Source: Rhodosporidiobolus odoratus
Taxonomy: Eukaryota > Basidiomycota > Microbotryomycetes > Sporidiobolales > Sporidiobolaceae
Direction of reading: 5' to 3'
Length of the DNA stretch: 64,000 nt
Assembly (NCBI GenBank): GCA_034387635.1
Contig: JAOANU010000002.1
Coordinates: forward strand, 62,001-126,000
Numbering within the stretch: the first letter of the stretch is position 1; every line of letters starts with the position of its first letter. Below the pieces are notes generated by a model. It was not told where the DNA came from and searched no databases. It saw nothing but the letters and a program-made list of their open reading frames with translations. Below are positions 9,471-21,696 of the stretch, in pieces. A program made the translations under genes and the position numbers.

Positions 9471-11924
9471 TTAATCTTCAGGCTCCCTTCGACCGACCCA
9501 GAGAGGAGCAGACTCGGGATCATCAAAGAACAGCCTGTCACAGTGCAAAGAGGGCGCAAAATTGTTGACAGTCTGCATGGCTTTAAGAAACTGTGCGGAG
9601 TCTACTACACGAGAAACATGGCCACAATGGTCAGAACCTTCCCTTGCCACCCCCGGGAAAGGGGTGTCTTTCTTGTTCGCCCTCAATTGGCTGCTTCTTC
9701 TATGCGTCTGCTTTCTAGATTGTGGGTTTTGCTGAGCTTCGCAGCGAGAAGCTACGCGCATGTGAGAACGCATGACCGAATCTCAGATATTGTCCAGGAC
9801 AACAGACCGAGTGATACAAGGGTAGGAGTACATCAACCACCACAGAGGCTGTTCTTTTCCGCTTTGGCGGGGCAAAGCCCGCTTCCCCCCGTCACCTATA
9901 CCAAGAGATATTGCTGCATATTGTTCAAGCTAGTCATTCCGTGTCTATGGACTGAAAGCGGTTAATGCCTCGGGACAGAACAAAGAAGGCCGCCATCTGA
10001 GATTCGGGGAGCACGCACCCGCCTAAAGCCCTTGAAAAGACGTCTCGCATCCAATCGAGGTGCATCACGGCGAGTAGCTGGGCCTGATACTGTCGTGCTG
10101 TCTGTATGTCGGATGGTGATCAGTTCCTCACAAATGGCAGTACAGCTCCAGAACAAGTCCCCTAGACTCACTTCCGACCCCTTCGCTTGCGTGTGAGCCA
10201 TTGTGGGGATTCTCTGCATCCAAAAATACACGTAAGGGCGCGATCAGCTAGTGAGACAGACCACGGTGAGTGAAGCAAGTCATACCGTCGCTCTCGGTCG
10301 CAGGACCGGGTGAACGGTTCCTGAAGGCTCGAAAGTCTCGCATGTGGCTGTTGTGCTGCTCTGAATTGGGCGGAACAAAAGGCTGACGAGCTCGCAGCGG
10401 CGGATGAGTGGTCACGCTTTGCTGCACATGACCGCCGCCGGCGGATAAAACCTGTTGATGGTGTTCTTGTTTGCGCGAACTCTCTATGCTGTGTCGAGCT
10501 GCAGGTTGAAGCACAATGAGGTCTGTCGACTCAGGGTTTCTCTGGGAGACTCACAAAACCTATCCTGTTCTTCATCTTGGAACACATCCCAACCACCCTC
10601 TCGGATTCTTCGCTTCTCCGCTGCCTTTTCCTGCGCGATCTTGGCCCGAGCAGCCCTGATCTCCTCAGCCATGTCTACTTGCTCCTGTTCATGCTCCTCT
10701 CTGGACAGGCTGGGTTGAAGATCGAGATGCGCGCGTGGGGGGGTTTCAGGTTGATGTCGGCTGCCAGGCTGATAGGGGCTTGAACCTCGCGGCGCATTGT
10801 CTGCGTGGTCAGAGTACAATCGCTGGTGTCTGTATCAGCTGCAGGAGCAGAGGGAGAAGGGTCCTAGCCATCGAACGAGATTTGCCTTCTTGTCTCGCGC
10901 TGCGGAACCACCTACGGAACTTGCCCGGCTTCTTCCCCGGCACTGCACCGTCGGCTGTGTAGATATATTGTATCAGCGGGTAAGTCAGTGAGCTATCACG
11001 TAAGGCGACATGGGCTAGCCAAAAAGAGAACCAGGAGGAATGCAGGCGTGCGTACAGTTCAGTTTGAGCTGGTCAAAGGAAGTAAATTGCCCCAGGCCTC
11101 TTTGTGCACTCTGTGGGCCGGTATTGATCGGCTGTACATGGCGCGCGCGATGTGCATGTGGTGCTGGAGGAGAGGGCGGAGAAATGGGAGATGGTTCGAA
11201 AGTGTTAGATCTGGGACGCCCGACCCTGTTGGGCTGCGCAGGGATAGAAAGGGTCGGCACAGGAGGTAACCGTGAGTCACGGTTCCGAGTAGCGACAGCG
11301 GGACCTGTAGTCGAACGAGATTAACGGCGAGGAAACGTGAGCAAAGTTGTCAGCTTCGGTGGATTGCAGCCAATGTGCAAATGCCACATCAGAAAACGAT
11401 ATACGTACTTGACTGATTATTGTGCCTGTAAATTGGCGCATGTTGGCGAAAAGGCTCTTGCTCAATGTTTGATTGCCGGCGGCGTGGACGTGAGTAGGGA
11501 ATCACGTCGCCGACGTCAATATCTGAAATCTCGTACGGGGTGCCATGAGCACAAGCCGCAGCGACCGCAAGATCCTGCAGATGACTAGCATCTGGGCGCC
11601 TCTGCATGGCGGTAAGAGCCTCATCATCCTTTCTGCGCCACAGTTCCTCCTGTCTCCTCATTCGAGCGCGCTGTTCCTCCGCTTCCCTTTCATTCGCGCC
11701 ATAGTCGAGAGACCCAAAATGTCCCGCGAACGCTTGGGCATTGGATGGGGAGACTGCACGTCGGGAAGGGGAATCAGTGACTGTGACCGAGCTGCTACGA
11801 AATAAGCTGTAGCTGACTTGGACTGATGGGACTGCCAGGCTGTAGGAGAGTGGAGAGGAGGTCAGGCGTGCTCGGCAGATAAGGCTGAGAACGTGTAGCG
11901 AAGTTTACGCACATCATGCGACAT
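9471..11924 (-). CDS. Unrecognised multi-exon disordered protein with charged helix
   Basis: No family was recognised. A chain of exons with good splice sites can be followed on the minus strand. A short first exon (MSHD, start 11924, tentative) leads to an exon at 11411-11790 containing SPSNAQAFAGHFGSLDYG and a charged stretch (REAEEQRARMRRQEELW). Next comes a Pro/Ser-rich exon (VPTLSIPAQPNRVGRPRSN; PPSPPAPHAHRARH) ending FTSFDQLKLN, then a basic-aromatic patch KKPGKFRRWFRSARQ near 10900. A helix-forming exon follows (EEHEQEQVDMAEEIRAARAK to GGWDVFQDEEQDRF), then a His/Gln-rich exon, ARRLFKGFRR, and a last exon ending WVGRREPED at 9471. The chain of compatible phases supports one gene; the far N-terminus and the join near 10840 are uncertain. 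Confidence 0.55.
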
Positions 11925-12347
11925 GACAATACAACTGAGCAACGCTCGAAGGGTCGCGCCAGAGGAGCAACTAAGCAAAGCCTCAACGGGAGGGATGGGA
12001 GAAAGGCAAAGAAGCACCGAGACGTGCAGCACGTTACGAGAGGGGGAAAGAGAGGAGCACTCAGCGGTCCGCGGCGGGCTTGAGCGTCATGAACCGCCGG
12101 CCGCGAGTTCGGCTGCTTCCACAGTGACACGCAATGCCAGCGTTGAGCTTGTAGAGGACGCAGAAGTAGGAGCAGCCTGTGGACGGGGAACTGTTGATGG
12201 CGGGCTAACTGGATCTTCTCAAACGCGGATCAGCTGCTGATCAGTGCTGATCCCCTTTCATCTCGGCGGAACAAAACGACGCCTGCCCTGATACGATATC
12301 GCACCGAACACAAGCGGGATGCACGCACAACAATATGGCCCTTGCCC
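11925..12347. other. Intergenic region between two minus-strand genes
   Basis: It contains the 3' end of the ADCK-type kinase gene and the promoter and leader of the gene starting at 11924. The minus strand around 11940-12060 is pyrimidine-rich, which fits a leader and possibly a 5' UTR intron. An upstream coding exon of the left gene cannot be excluded here. Confidence 0.4.
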
Positions 12348-15300
12348 CTACACCTGCAGCTTCAACTCCCCCCTCCCCCTCCCCAGTTTCAAACTCACCC
12401 AAGCTTGCAAGTCTGCCGCAACGATCCAGGTCCACAGTCGTACCTTCCACACTTCGTAGCGCCACCAGGAAGAGAGTCGCTGCGTAAGGGCGAGAGGGGG
12501 GACGTGGGCGAGGTCGTCGAGCCGGATTGAGAGGTTGCAGTACCTGCGAAGCGAGGGCATGGTGAGCATGTTTGGTTCGCAAGCTCGCCCATCGGTCGTA
12601 TCGGTGCGAGGATACGACCGCGAAACCCCGAGAAACGGCATAGTATAAGCAGAGCGAGGAACGCACTGTGCGATAATGAGGAAAATCCGGGCTGGCGAGT
12701 GCGTTGTTTGCAGCGAGAGGTCGAGCGCGCTGTGACGTGACAAAGGAAAACAGAGATCCAGCGAGAAATCAAACGGCAGGACAAGTAAAGATAGATGCGG
12801 AGGGGAACAAGAGGAACGGCGTGAGTGAGAAGAGGCGGCTGAGATCACAACTCACCGATTCAAGTCGTTGACCTTGAAGAGCATAAGCATTCTGCGGAAA
12901 GCGTAGGAAGGGGCAATATCCACATCAGTGGCCCGAAAGATGGCAAGATAAGACCGTCCGTCTCACCGTCTCGGCACATTCCTCAAAATCTCAAACAAAG
13001 CCTCCATCAACCCCTCCTGCTGCACCATCGCACTCTTCATCAACTTCATCTCTTCCTTCGTGTTCTCCCCCAACTCAATCAAACTGCCCCGTCCACTCGC
13101 CGCCGCGTCGTCTCCGCTCACAGACGCGCCATCGAGCGCGGCACGGCCGGTGATGGCGGCTTGGAAGAGTGGGTAGTGGGCGTCGTCAATATTGGCGACG
13201 AGTTTGGCGTACTTGCGACGGGCGGCTTCGACGGAGGGGGAAGGTGAAGCCATTAGGGAAAGCCAGAACTTGGCATAGTTAACTCGTAGGTCGGTCGGTA
13301 GGTCGAAGTACAGGCCTGTGCGGCAGCAAAGGCGAATCGAAGAGGGTACGGTATGCGCAAAGCGGCAGCCAGGGGTTGTGGGTGACAGTAAGCGAAAGGA
13401 AGGGCGCGAGGAACGGAGAAGGAAGAAAATCATGCGACATCAGTGCTCGTTCCGCAGTAAGATCGCGATAGGCGAATAAGGGCGAATGCATACCGTGATC
13501 CAGCAGCACTACCTCGAAGTTGTAGGGCGAGCGAGTACCAGGTCGAGCGGGGCGAATGAGGAGGTTGCCGCCATGCCTAAAGAAAGGCAAAAAAAAAGGG
13601 GGCGAAGCGCAAGCAGTCAGCGAATCGCGTCCGATGCAGAAGACGAGAGCAAAGCAGAGACGGAGGCACGCACAAATCGGCGTGGAAGAAGCCTGCAAGC
13701 CGAGAACGTAAGCGCAAAGTCAGTAGATATTCTTCGACCATCGCTGACACTGATGCAGGTAAGCAATCTACCTGTGATATAGATCATCCGGGAGCAGATC
13801 TCAGCAATCTCCCGACTGACCGCGTTCCGATCGATGGAATGCCGGGCGAGGTAGTCCAAGTCGTCGACGCGTCCGCCTTGAATGACTGGTGACGAGCGAC
13901 GAATGCCGTCAGTGAGGGTAAGTAGCGGAATCGTGGGCGATGTATCAGGGCCCACATTCCATGACCATGACTCGCTTGCGGGCCCACAGTACGTCCGGTA
14001 GAACTAGCGTGGTCTTCTCAAGATCGGAAAAGTCTTTTATGCAACGAGCTGCGTTGGCAGCTTCGTGACCTGTCGACGTCAAGAGAGGGCTGTCAGCTCA
14101 CTGGTAGTCGTGCCTAAGCGGAGCCGCGAAGGAGACACAAACATACGGAAGTCCATCTCGAGCGGCAAGTTCTGCTCCATTTCTTCTCCAAGCCACGTGA
14201 ATTCGAATGACGGGAAGACACGCTTGACGAGGCCAAGGAGGAAGGTTGTCGTCCGCATGTCTATCGCGGCGAATCTATAGGCAAGACAGAGGAGATGAAA
14301 AAAACGGGAGGAAGAATCAACCGCTGCGGACCGACATCGCAATCTAAAATCTAAAAGCTTGGCTCGAAGGCGGGCTAGTCGCTAACTCTTGGGTTTAGGT
14401 CGAGGAAGGGCGTGCACGTTCGCTTCCGGAAAAAGCAACGCACTCTTCGAGAGCCGGATGCATGCATTTGACCGCAACTTGCTTCCCGGTCTCACGGTCC
14501 ACAGCCCGATGAACCTGCGCCAGACTGGCCACTCCGATCGGTTCCGGGTCGAAGGACGAGAAGAACCGGCTCATAGGTTCGCCCGTCTCTTCGAGGAAGA
14601 GCGCTTGGAGTGCCTCGAGCGGAGTAGGGAAACATTGATCTTGCAGCGGTTTCATGGCTTGTGACCAGGGGAGGGGAACGAGTTGGACGGTGGAAAGATG
14701 TTGACCAAGCTCTGCGGAGCACGAAAAAGGTTTAGGGCCTCGTGCTCAGAAGGTAGGCCGGGGAGATCGCTTGTCGTGCATGATGTTGGCGAGCGACTCG
14801 ATCAGAAAAAAGGAAAAGGACGGACTGATGTAGATGCCGCCTAGTTGTCGCAGAGTCTCGCTTAAACGCCTTGCTGCCTTCCAGTGTGTCTCTTCGTAGT
14901 CATGGTGTCTCTGCGCCCAACCCTCTTCGGTATCCTCCCATCTCTGCCTAAACAACGCCTTGTAGTCCATCACTCCCCGAGCTACCGCGTAGCCGATAGT
15001 CGCGCATCGCTGGACGGCAATAGCAGAGTGGCGAAACGGGTCGGAGAAGTTGTAGGCTGCAGTGAGGCCGGCGAGGGAGACGAGGAGAAAAAGGAGGAAA
15101 CGAGAGCTTCGGGTGACAGGGCGGCCCGCATGAAGACGGTGACGAAGGGCAGCGAGCTGGGCAAGGGGTAATCGACGAGACAGAAGACGGAGAATGTCTT
15201 TTTGTAGCAGTTCGAGGCGTTGCTCGCCCTTGGGTTTCCGGCCGAAGGAGGCGACGGGAGAGGCTGCCGAGGTGGGGGTATGAGGTACATCGGGCTGCAG

Positions 15301-15656
15301 GACGCGCTGCGGAGTGGCGGAGAGCCATCGAACAGTGATGGGAACCTGCGTCCGACGTGTGAGAAGCGTAGATGCGCCGAGTCGAGGATTTCCATCTGAG
15401 GGGATCAGCAGAAAGAGGTCAGCCGATGTAAGCGAGCCAACCTCGAGGCGGTCTAGTACCGAGCCCAGATAGCTCTGCACATTTCCTTGAGCAACGGCCC
15501 AAATTAATCGAACTGCTCGTGCAGTGTTGACGTCCTGGTGTCATCGTCATCGGGGGAAGGAAATGAAAGAAGCAGCGTCTTACTCGCTGACCTGATCACT
15601 TTGCCCCTTGCAGGAGATAATCCTACACGCCGCAGCACACCCACTGAGCGTAGCAT
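12348..15656 (-). CDS. MCP2: Mitochondrial ABC1/ADCK-family atypical kinase (Mcp2 / ADCK1 group)
   Basis: ABC1/ADCK proteins are atypical kinase-like ATPases in mitochondria. The proposed first exon at 15656 reads MLRSVGVLRRVGLSPARGKV, an Arg-rich targeting sequence, and a membrane-like segment (RFLLFLLVSLAGLTAAY) follows. Family motifs in order are: LGGIYI spliced to KLGQHLSTVQ (the KxGQ motif), GVASLAQVHRA (Ala-rich loop with AQVH), KQVAVKCMHP (ATP-site Lys), VDDLDYLARHSID, GFFHADL joined to HGGNLLIRP (catalytic loop) and EVVLLDHG joined to LYFDLP (metal-binding Asp). The end runs RNVPRR, MLMLFKVNDLNR and WTWIVAADLQAW. Placement with Mcp2/ADCK1 rather than Coq8 rests on the DFRMFVSPSRL region being preceded by EFTWLGEEMEQNLPLE and on VPRxxLxLxKxNDLxR. 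Yeast Mcp2 is tied to mitochondrial lipid homeostasis. The exon 1 to exon 2 join is not resolved; at least nine introns are present. Confidence 0.83.
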
Positions 15657-17038
15657 GGCGGTTTATAGCGTGATCGAGCGAAGTATTGTCGGTAAACAGG
15701 AAGCGAGCGACAAGCGGGTCGAGGTTGGACGCAAGCGCTTCACCGCTACAGCTTGATACGCATAAGAAATTACAGACAGGTTCCTACACTACGCTGGAAT
15801 CCGCCGCCCCCCCCCTCCCTTCCCATCCCGACTCTTCCTCCGTGATATACTTTGATGTGCAGCAACTTGTCCGATCAACCACGGCTACCAGCTGCATCCT
15901 GCTACTAGGTTCTGCTCCGAGGGCAGCCGACCACGCTGAACCCATGTATCGTCACGGACGCTATAGGCAGCACAGCATGGCAGGCGGTTTACTCCTTTTT
16001 CTCGCCCGCCGCGGATGCTTCCGCCCCCAAGGCTCTCTTTCTCTCCTTTATTCCTTCCCGGGGAGTTATATCGAACCGGTTACGCTGAGTTCTTACGCTG
16101 AGGAAGCAAAGCGAGGGCAGATGTGCGTTAATTCTTTACTACGCTTTCCTCTTTCCCTTCAACCCATCCCTTGTTCTCGGGCAGATGTTGCCCGCCCTTC
16201 CGCCAAGAGTGACTACGAAGCAATGGCACACTCGTAGAGACCCCCGGTCTACGCCTCCGCAAGGGCCAAGACGGGCGGGATGGACAAGTAGGTCTGCGCT
16301 TGCCCTCCACCCCTTCGCCTTGTCTACGCGTTTGGAATGACGGATCCCGGTGACTGCCATACACAGGGATCCTTGTCGGAGCTCAAGGTCAGGCTGACAA
16401 CGGGGTAAAGCCTGAAGTGCTCGGGCGGCGGGAAGAAACAGGTGCAGGTCTATTCTCCTTCTTCGGTTTGCAACCTCGACCTCTGCGCAACGTCAACTTC
16501 CCTCCACTCTATTAGACTTTGCTCCAAGGCTGACTATGGTCGCTTTGGTCCTCTAATGAGCGCACCGCGGCGCGTTCCCCCTCGACTTCAACCTTTTCTC
16601 GCCTGCGGATAAAGCCACTCTCGCGACTATTTCTCCTTTTCGCACCTTCTTCTCGAACTAGGATGTGCCACATTGTGATTGTGTCAGCGGGCTGGGAAGT
16701 GCGGAGGAGAACGACTGGACACCGACGACAATTCCTGTTCGCAAGAGGCGGCGGAATGCGCCGAGGCGAGGCTGTGCTTCCTCTCCCTTTCTCCGTGGTA
16801 AAGGTGGCTGGTCGCGAGCCTAGCTGTATGTACCTTAACTACACCCTCTAGCGTTCGGGCACTTGGGTTCAAGTTGCGTTCGATGGAAAATAGTGCCAAT
16901 GTCATCCGCGGACCTTTTCATCGCCCCCACCTCAGCCATCTCGGGTTGTCTTCCTTTCCGGCTGACCTACACTGCTTTCGGTTCCGTCTCTCTCACCCAG
17001 CCCGCCCCAACTCCGTCCAGGAAGATCGCTCGGACACC
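15657..17038. other. Divergent intergenic region, 1.4 kb
   Basis: It lies between the start of the ADCK-type kinase and the start of the disordered protein at 17039. Pyrimidine-rich tracts lie at 15815-15845 and 16540-16660. Open frames on both strands at 16130-16360 lack supporting codon or splice pattern. It presumably holds two promoters and long leaders. Confidence 0.45.
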
Positions 17039-18204
17039 ATGTCATTCGACGACCGCTCTGTGGGTTGTTGTTTCTTGCCTTCGCTCTGACTTTCATCAGT
17101 ACTTACCCTTTCCTTCCTCTCCTATACCGCATAAACAACTGCGGAATGACCAGTCCCGCGGCGCTCCCAGGCAACACCGCCGCTCTTCCGTTGTGCCCCC
17201 GTCGACTGAAGATGAAGAGGACGAGTGGTGGCCCAGCACTCAGGCGACGCTCGAGGAATATCGCGCCGAACGCCATGAGCGTGTCAAGAGTCACGATGGT
17301 CTGCCTGCGCATACGGCTGTCGAGCGCCCGCCAAGTCCAGGTGGACCTCCCGAGAGGGGTCGGGAACCGGAGGACAAGACGGTTGCCCGCATCCAGGCAG
17401 CATTTGCACAGCTTGAGGACAGTCGCAATCGCGCCTCTGAAGCTAGAACCCCACCTCACGCCAATGTGGTGGAAGAGCAACAGCCGCTCCGCCTCCGAAA
17501 ACCCCTGCGTCGACGACTTGTTGACACCTGGAAGGGGAGAAAAGGCCGCTCCCAAACAAAGAACGGTGGTCGGGAATCGGAGCAAGAGGATCAAGGCTAC
17601 CCCTCGAAGACTGGACGAAGGCGAGACTCAGAACTCTCTGTTATCTCACGTGAGCTTCCATTTTCTCGGTTCGCAAATTTGGCCTGCGACACCGTATCGA
17701 GGCTACTAACGACTGCGGTCACTTTTCAGCTTCGGTCTTTGACCCTGATAGACGCCTCCTTGACGAGAAGCACATGACTAGCCAAGTTCTCAATGGTGAG
17801 TTCTCTGGATACTTCCTCGTCACGTCCCCTCGACTCCCGGCCTTCGCTGCTGCCCCAAGCGCGCTGACCACGTTCCTCCAACTCGCTCTCCTCTCATGGT
17901 CTCAACAGGCATCCGTCCTCGCGCTTTGCCCCCTACTCCGACCAAGTCCGGACATGATCCCCACACCCGCCATCGAGATCAACCGCTGCAGAACCCAGTC
18001 AGTTATTACTCGAATCCGTTAGGCAGTAACCCTCCCAATCAATCCGTGGACCGACCCTTGCGTCATCATCGCGGGTCGCCCCTTCCGCCGCTACATCCTT
18101 CCGGGTCGCCCCTTCCGCCTATCCCGGGGTGGAACTCGCAAGAGGGACAAGAAAGTAGCGGGGACGAGATGGGGATGAGGCCGGTGTCGCCGCACAGGTT
18201 CTAG
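17039..18204 (+). CDS. Unrecognised acidic/basic disordered protein
   Basis: No family was recognised. Exon 1 is seven codons (17039-17059, MSFDDRS). Exon 2 starts at 17154 and encodes an acidic patch STEDEEDEWW, a predicted helix (TQATLEEYRAERHERVK), a second helix (KTVARIQAAFAQLEDS) and a strongly basic patch, PLRLRKPLRRRLVDTWKG. After a phase-1 intron comes SVFDPDRRLLDEKHMTSQVLN, and the last exon has two tandem copies of GSPLPP from a direct repeat of about 15 bases (18073-18087 and 18103-18117). The protein ends MRPVSPHRF. All exon phases agree, so the model is fairly secure although the function is unknown. The tiny first exon and mix of charged and basic-aromatic patches resemble the gene at 9471-11924. 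Confidence 0.65.
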
Positions 18205-19471
18205 GGGCAGTCCGCTTGCGCGACGGGATCGGCTAGACGGCCGAAGCGAAATGCGTCAGCGAGAGGGAGGGGGCGTGAGAACGCGCAAGTCAGTCAGGTC
18301 TGAAATCCAGCTAAAAAAGAAAGATGTCAATCTTATGTCAATGGTATTGTAGAGACCTTTTCAAGCGCCCCGCTCAACGCTCGACAGCGCCCTGCCTTGT
18401 GAACGAACAGCAGAGACGCGGACTAGCACAAAAAGGGCTGCGCAACAGGCTCGAGAGGAAACGCTTTGACAGAGTGTGCCAGATAAGCTACGCTGAGGAA
18501 ACGTCGACGAAGAAAGCAAACTCGGGGCAAACGACGAGGCTGAGGTAGCGTTGCCAATTACCTCGAGAAGGCGTGAGCCATGCCCACAGCCGAAGTGAGC
18601 TGGAGTGCACGGCGCGGTCCACTGAGAGCGACCACAACGGCGCAAAAGGCTTTGCGAAAAAGCTGTCCGATTGAAGTTGTCTATGGCGGTGAGTTCGGCG
18701 ACCTGTAGGAGCGTGGCGAGGGACGCTGACAGACAGTCCCCTAATTTGGACCAGCTCGAAGAGCTAGCTAAGAGGCGAGAGTTTGCGGGCCGCGAGAAGA
18801 TGAGAATGATCAAGAGCTAGAAAAGGGAAAACTGGAACTCACTTTGTTGTTCGAGGCGACTAGATCTCTCCGCCCAAACATGCTGCCTGTCTGCTACCAT
18901 GACCCGCAATCGATACAGTCAGTTGCGACGACATCGAGCCCTCATCCGCCAGCGAGTTTGAAGACAAGAGCAGGCGGGTCGTAAGCACCGGGACTCAGCA
19001 GCGTGAGAGGCAAGGTAGCGGCGTAGCATGGTGAGGGAGAGCCGCAAGCTGAATGATTCCGCCCAGGACCATCATCAACGTCACTCAACTTCTCGATCAG
19101 GAAGGAAGGTAAAATCAACACGTGCCGTCTCTGGCGCTTGTGGCTCGTCGTCCTTGCTGTGTCCACCTGTACACGCTCAAGAGTCTACCTCCGTACCTCC
19201 CACTCCGTCCGTTGACCAGTTCACCGGCTTCTAGAATTGTATGTGCCTGTCCTTGCTTCATCCTCCTTCGACCTTCTTACGGACGCAAACAACCCCCAGA
19301 CTGACCTTGTACTACTTCAAACCCTCGCTGTAAAGCACTGTCACCCGCTACAGCGCTGTCCTACTCTTACAGCGCACCCCTTGAATCCCTACCCCCACAG
19401 ACCTCTCCTTGCCTCCTCTCTTCTCATCGTCCGCCCGCCCAGACAAGTTTACAGCATAATCCTCAACTAAG
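18205..19471. other. Stretch between disordered gene and CHS7; possible small minus-strand gene
   Basis: The right half (18980-19471) looks like the CHS7 promoter and leader, with a pyrimidine-rich tract before the ATG. On the minus strand between about 18930 and 18360 there are pieces that could be exons: an ATG giving MSSQLTVSIAGH, and open frames around VAELTAIDNFNRTAFSQ, with possible donors and acceptors. I could not find one consistent frame through all of them, so no gene is called. Confidence 0.3.
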
Positions 19472-21124
19472 ATGGTCCTCTTCGGCTACGGTGACTACGA
19501 CTATGTGAGCTTACCGCCCTCGCCAGCACAGGCAAAGTTGAACGACGAGCTGGGCGAAATCGAGACGAGGCGGGAAACGATCGAGGGAATTCGACGGTAC
19601 AGGCAGCACGCACGGGTGGGTGAAGCAAAGCACCAGAGTCGCAGGGGATCGAGGCAGGATAGACTTGCGACTCAGAAGGTGGCGCCGGGAGGTTGGCCAA
19701 AAATGCGCCAAGGCAGAGGCGGCAGGCCCGCTTCGGGAAATTCAGCTGTCTCTCTGCGACGCCTCGCCGAGGCAACGGGGCCACACCAATCAGTCGGGGA
19801 CAGCATTAGTGCAGCTGCTGAGCAACAGAACGTCCATAAGGAACTGACTTCCCTTTTACCTACTTCCTCCTTTTGCAGGCATGCCGCATTATACCCTCCA
19901 TCCCCATATGCAACCTCTTCTTTCGCCAACTACTGCACCACCCGAAAGGCATCGCTGCCCCAGCTACCGCCCTACTCGGCCTCCCTGATGCATCTTCACC
20001 AGACTACCAGTCTGCGTTGAGGAGTTACGGTGTTGGTGTCAACGCCGAATGCTTCATTCCGCGAGCAGGTTACGTTGGAGGAGCTGACGGACGGTACGGA
20101 AACTTGGCAAACCTCATCTTGTGTACGCACCCGTTTTTCTCCGCATTTCCCGATTGCCTTTTTCCCCATTGACCCTGTTCTCAACACGTCTCTCTTCAGG
20201 CGGTATTGCTGTCATCGCTGGTCTGGCCCTCGCCGCTGCTGCATTGCGCCGTAACGCCGCTGTCGGTCGCGTCGAAATCACCCTCTTCTTCGTCCTCTAC
20301 GCCATCGTCCAAGGCCTCCAACTCGCCGACAACTCAGCCCTCCTTCGCGCTGGCTCGCTCGCCCTCACTTGGGTCACGGCGGTGCACGTCGGCATTCTGG
20401 TGGCGTTGTTCTGGGTGCTCGTTTGGGTCGCTTTCTTGAGTTTGCAGGTGGTCGAGGATGGAACGCTGGGGTCGCTTATTGTGCGTGTTTCTCCTTTTTG
20501 ACCTATGGCCCTTTCTGCCTGTCATTCCAGTCTCCCTCCTGACTACTTTCCAACTCACACAGCCCATGACCATCGGTGGTATCATTCTCGCCGTCGGCTC
20601 TGGCTACATCGCCGCCGACACCGGTCTCGGCATCACCGACTATTTCAAGTCGGACCCGCCTCAACATCTTCACAGCGCTTGGTTGTTCTCCTTGACCATC
20701 GTTTGGCCCGCCGCAGCTGCGTTCATCTACTTCGTCATCCAAAGCGGAGTCGTCGTTAGGGTTCTGAGAGAGAAGAAGCCTCTCTGTGCGTGTTCATCCT
20801 TTCCGTGACCCCATTTCCTGCAATGTTAACCGCTCGTCCCCCTACAGTCACCCTCCTCGGTGCCGCTATCAGCTTCATCCTCTCCCAGGCAGCCTACTAC
20901 GCCCTCTCGCACCGCATCTGCACGGGCACGAACGCTCGCATCGACGGTAGCTGGATTGGGACTCTGCTCGAAACGGTTGCGGTCGGCTTGATCTACGCTG
21001 CGTGGAGGATGGTTACTGAGGACGAGTGGGAGGTGCGTTCTCTTTTCTCCCTCAGGTAGTGAGATTATTCCGTGACTGAACTTGTGTCGTTGGTCCGCAG
21101 AACTACACCATCGATGGCGCCTAA
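19472..21124 (+). CDS. CHS7: Chitin synthase export chaperone Chs7
   Basis: Chs7 is an ER membrane protein needed for export of class IV chitin synthase (Chs3 in yeast), so it feeds cell-wall chitin synthesis. Six exons (19472-19504, 19879-20122, 20200-20480, 20563-20785, 20848-21032, 21101-21124) add up to 329 residues, the usual family length. The start FGYGDYDY joined to ACRIIPSIPICNLF corresponds to the family's FGxFDxIC...LPLC region. About seven membrane segments follow, for example GIAVIAGLALAAAALR, HVGILVALFWVLVWVAFLS, GGIILAVGSGYIAAD and AAAFIYFVIQSGVVVRVL. The end DGSWIGTLLETVAVGLIY, then TEDEWE and NYTIDGA, is typical. The first intron is 374 bases, far longer than the other four (62-82). 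No start alternative fits better. Confidence 0.93.
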
Positions 21125-21696
21125 TCTACTTACTCCTCGCCGCCTGTGCCTGCCCAGTCTCTAGTGCCTCTATTTCGTCTTTCTTTGCATGCTTCCCTCC
21201 CTCCCTACCTTTCTCGAACGGACACGATCTACACTCGTTTCCCTTCTTCGTCCGTGCTGCCACTGTACTGTCGTCGCCCAACAGTACCATACACGCCTCC
21301 CCCTCACACTCTCACTCTCACTCTCTCGCTCAGCTCATCCGGTCTTCTTTTCCAACTCTTTTGCCGCTTTCCGTCTAGTCTTCTAGCTTAGATACCCATA
21401 TACAGTAGCTCTTTCGAGCGCTCTCTAGCCTACCGTGCCGATCTAAAACACCGGAATTTTGCTGCCATCCTTGGCTTGCGATATATCCGATCGCCTTTCT
21501 TTCCCAGAGCGACTAGCCGCCGGCCTTACCTCGTACAAGTATGAGTGCGCTGACGCGATCCTTGGCAGGGGAGTGTACGCGCGCAGAACTGTCTCGCAAC
21601 CCGGTTTCAGCAGTCGAGAAAGAGGGAGTCGCAAATCGCATAGACACGCAGCAGTATAATACGAACCCTGACCCTCGTCTATCTCTGCCCATCAGT
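21125..21696. other. Convergent intergenic region
   Basis: It holds the 3' ends of CHS7 and the mL49 gene. A pyrimidine-rich CACTCT-type simple repeat occurs around 21304-21335. No gene was seen. Confidence 0.5.

Noticed and set aside
16128..16364. Overlapping minus-strand open frames in the 15.7-17.0 kb gap
   Set aside because: Two different phases are open together with low-complexity composition and no splice partner; treated as noise in a promoter region.
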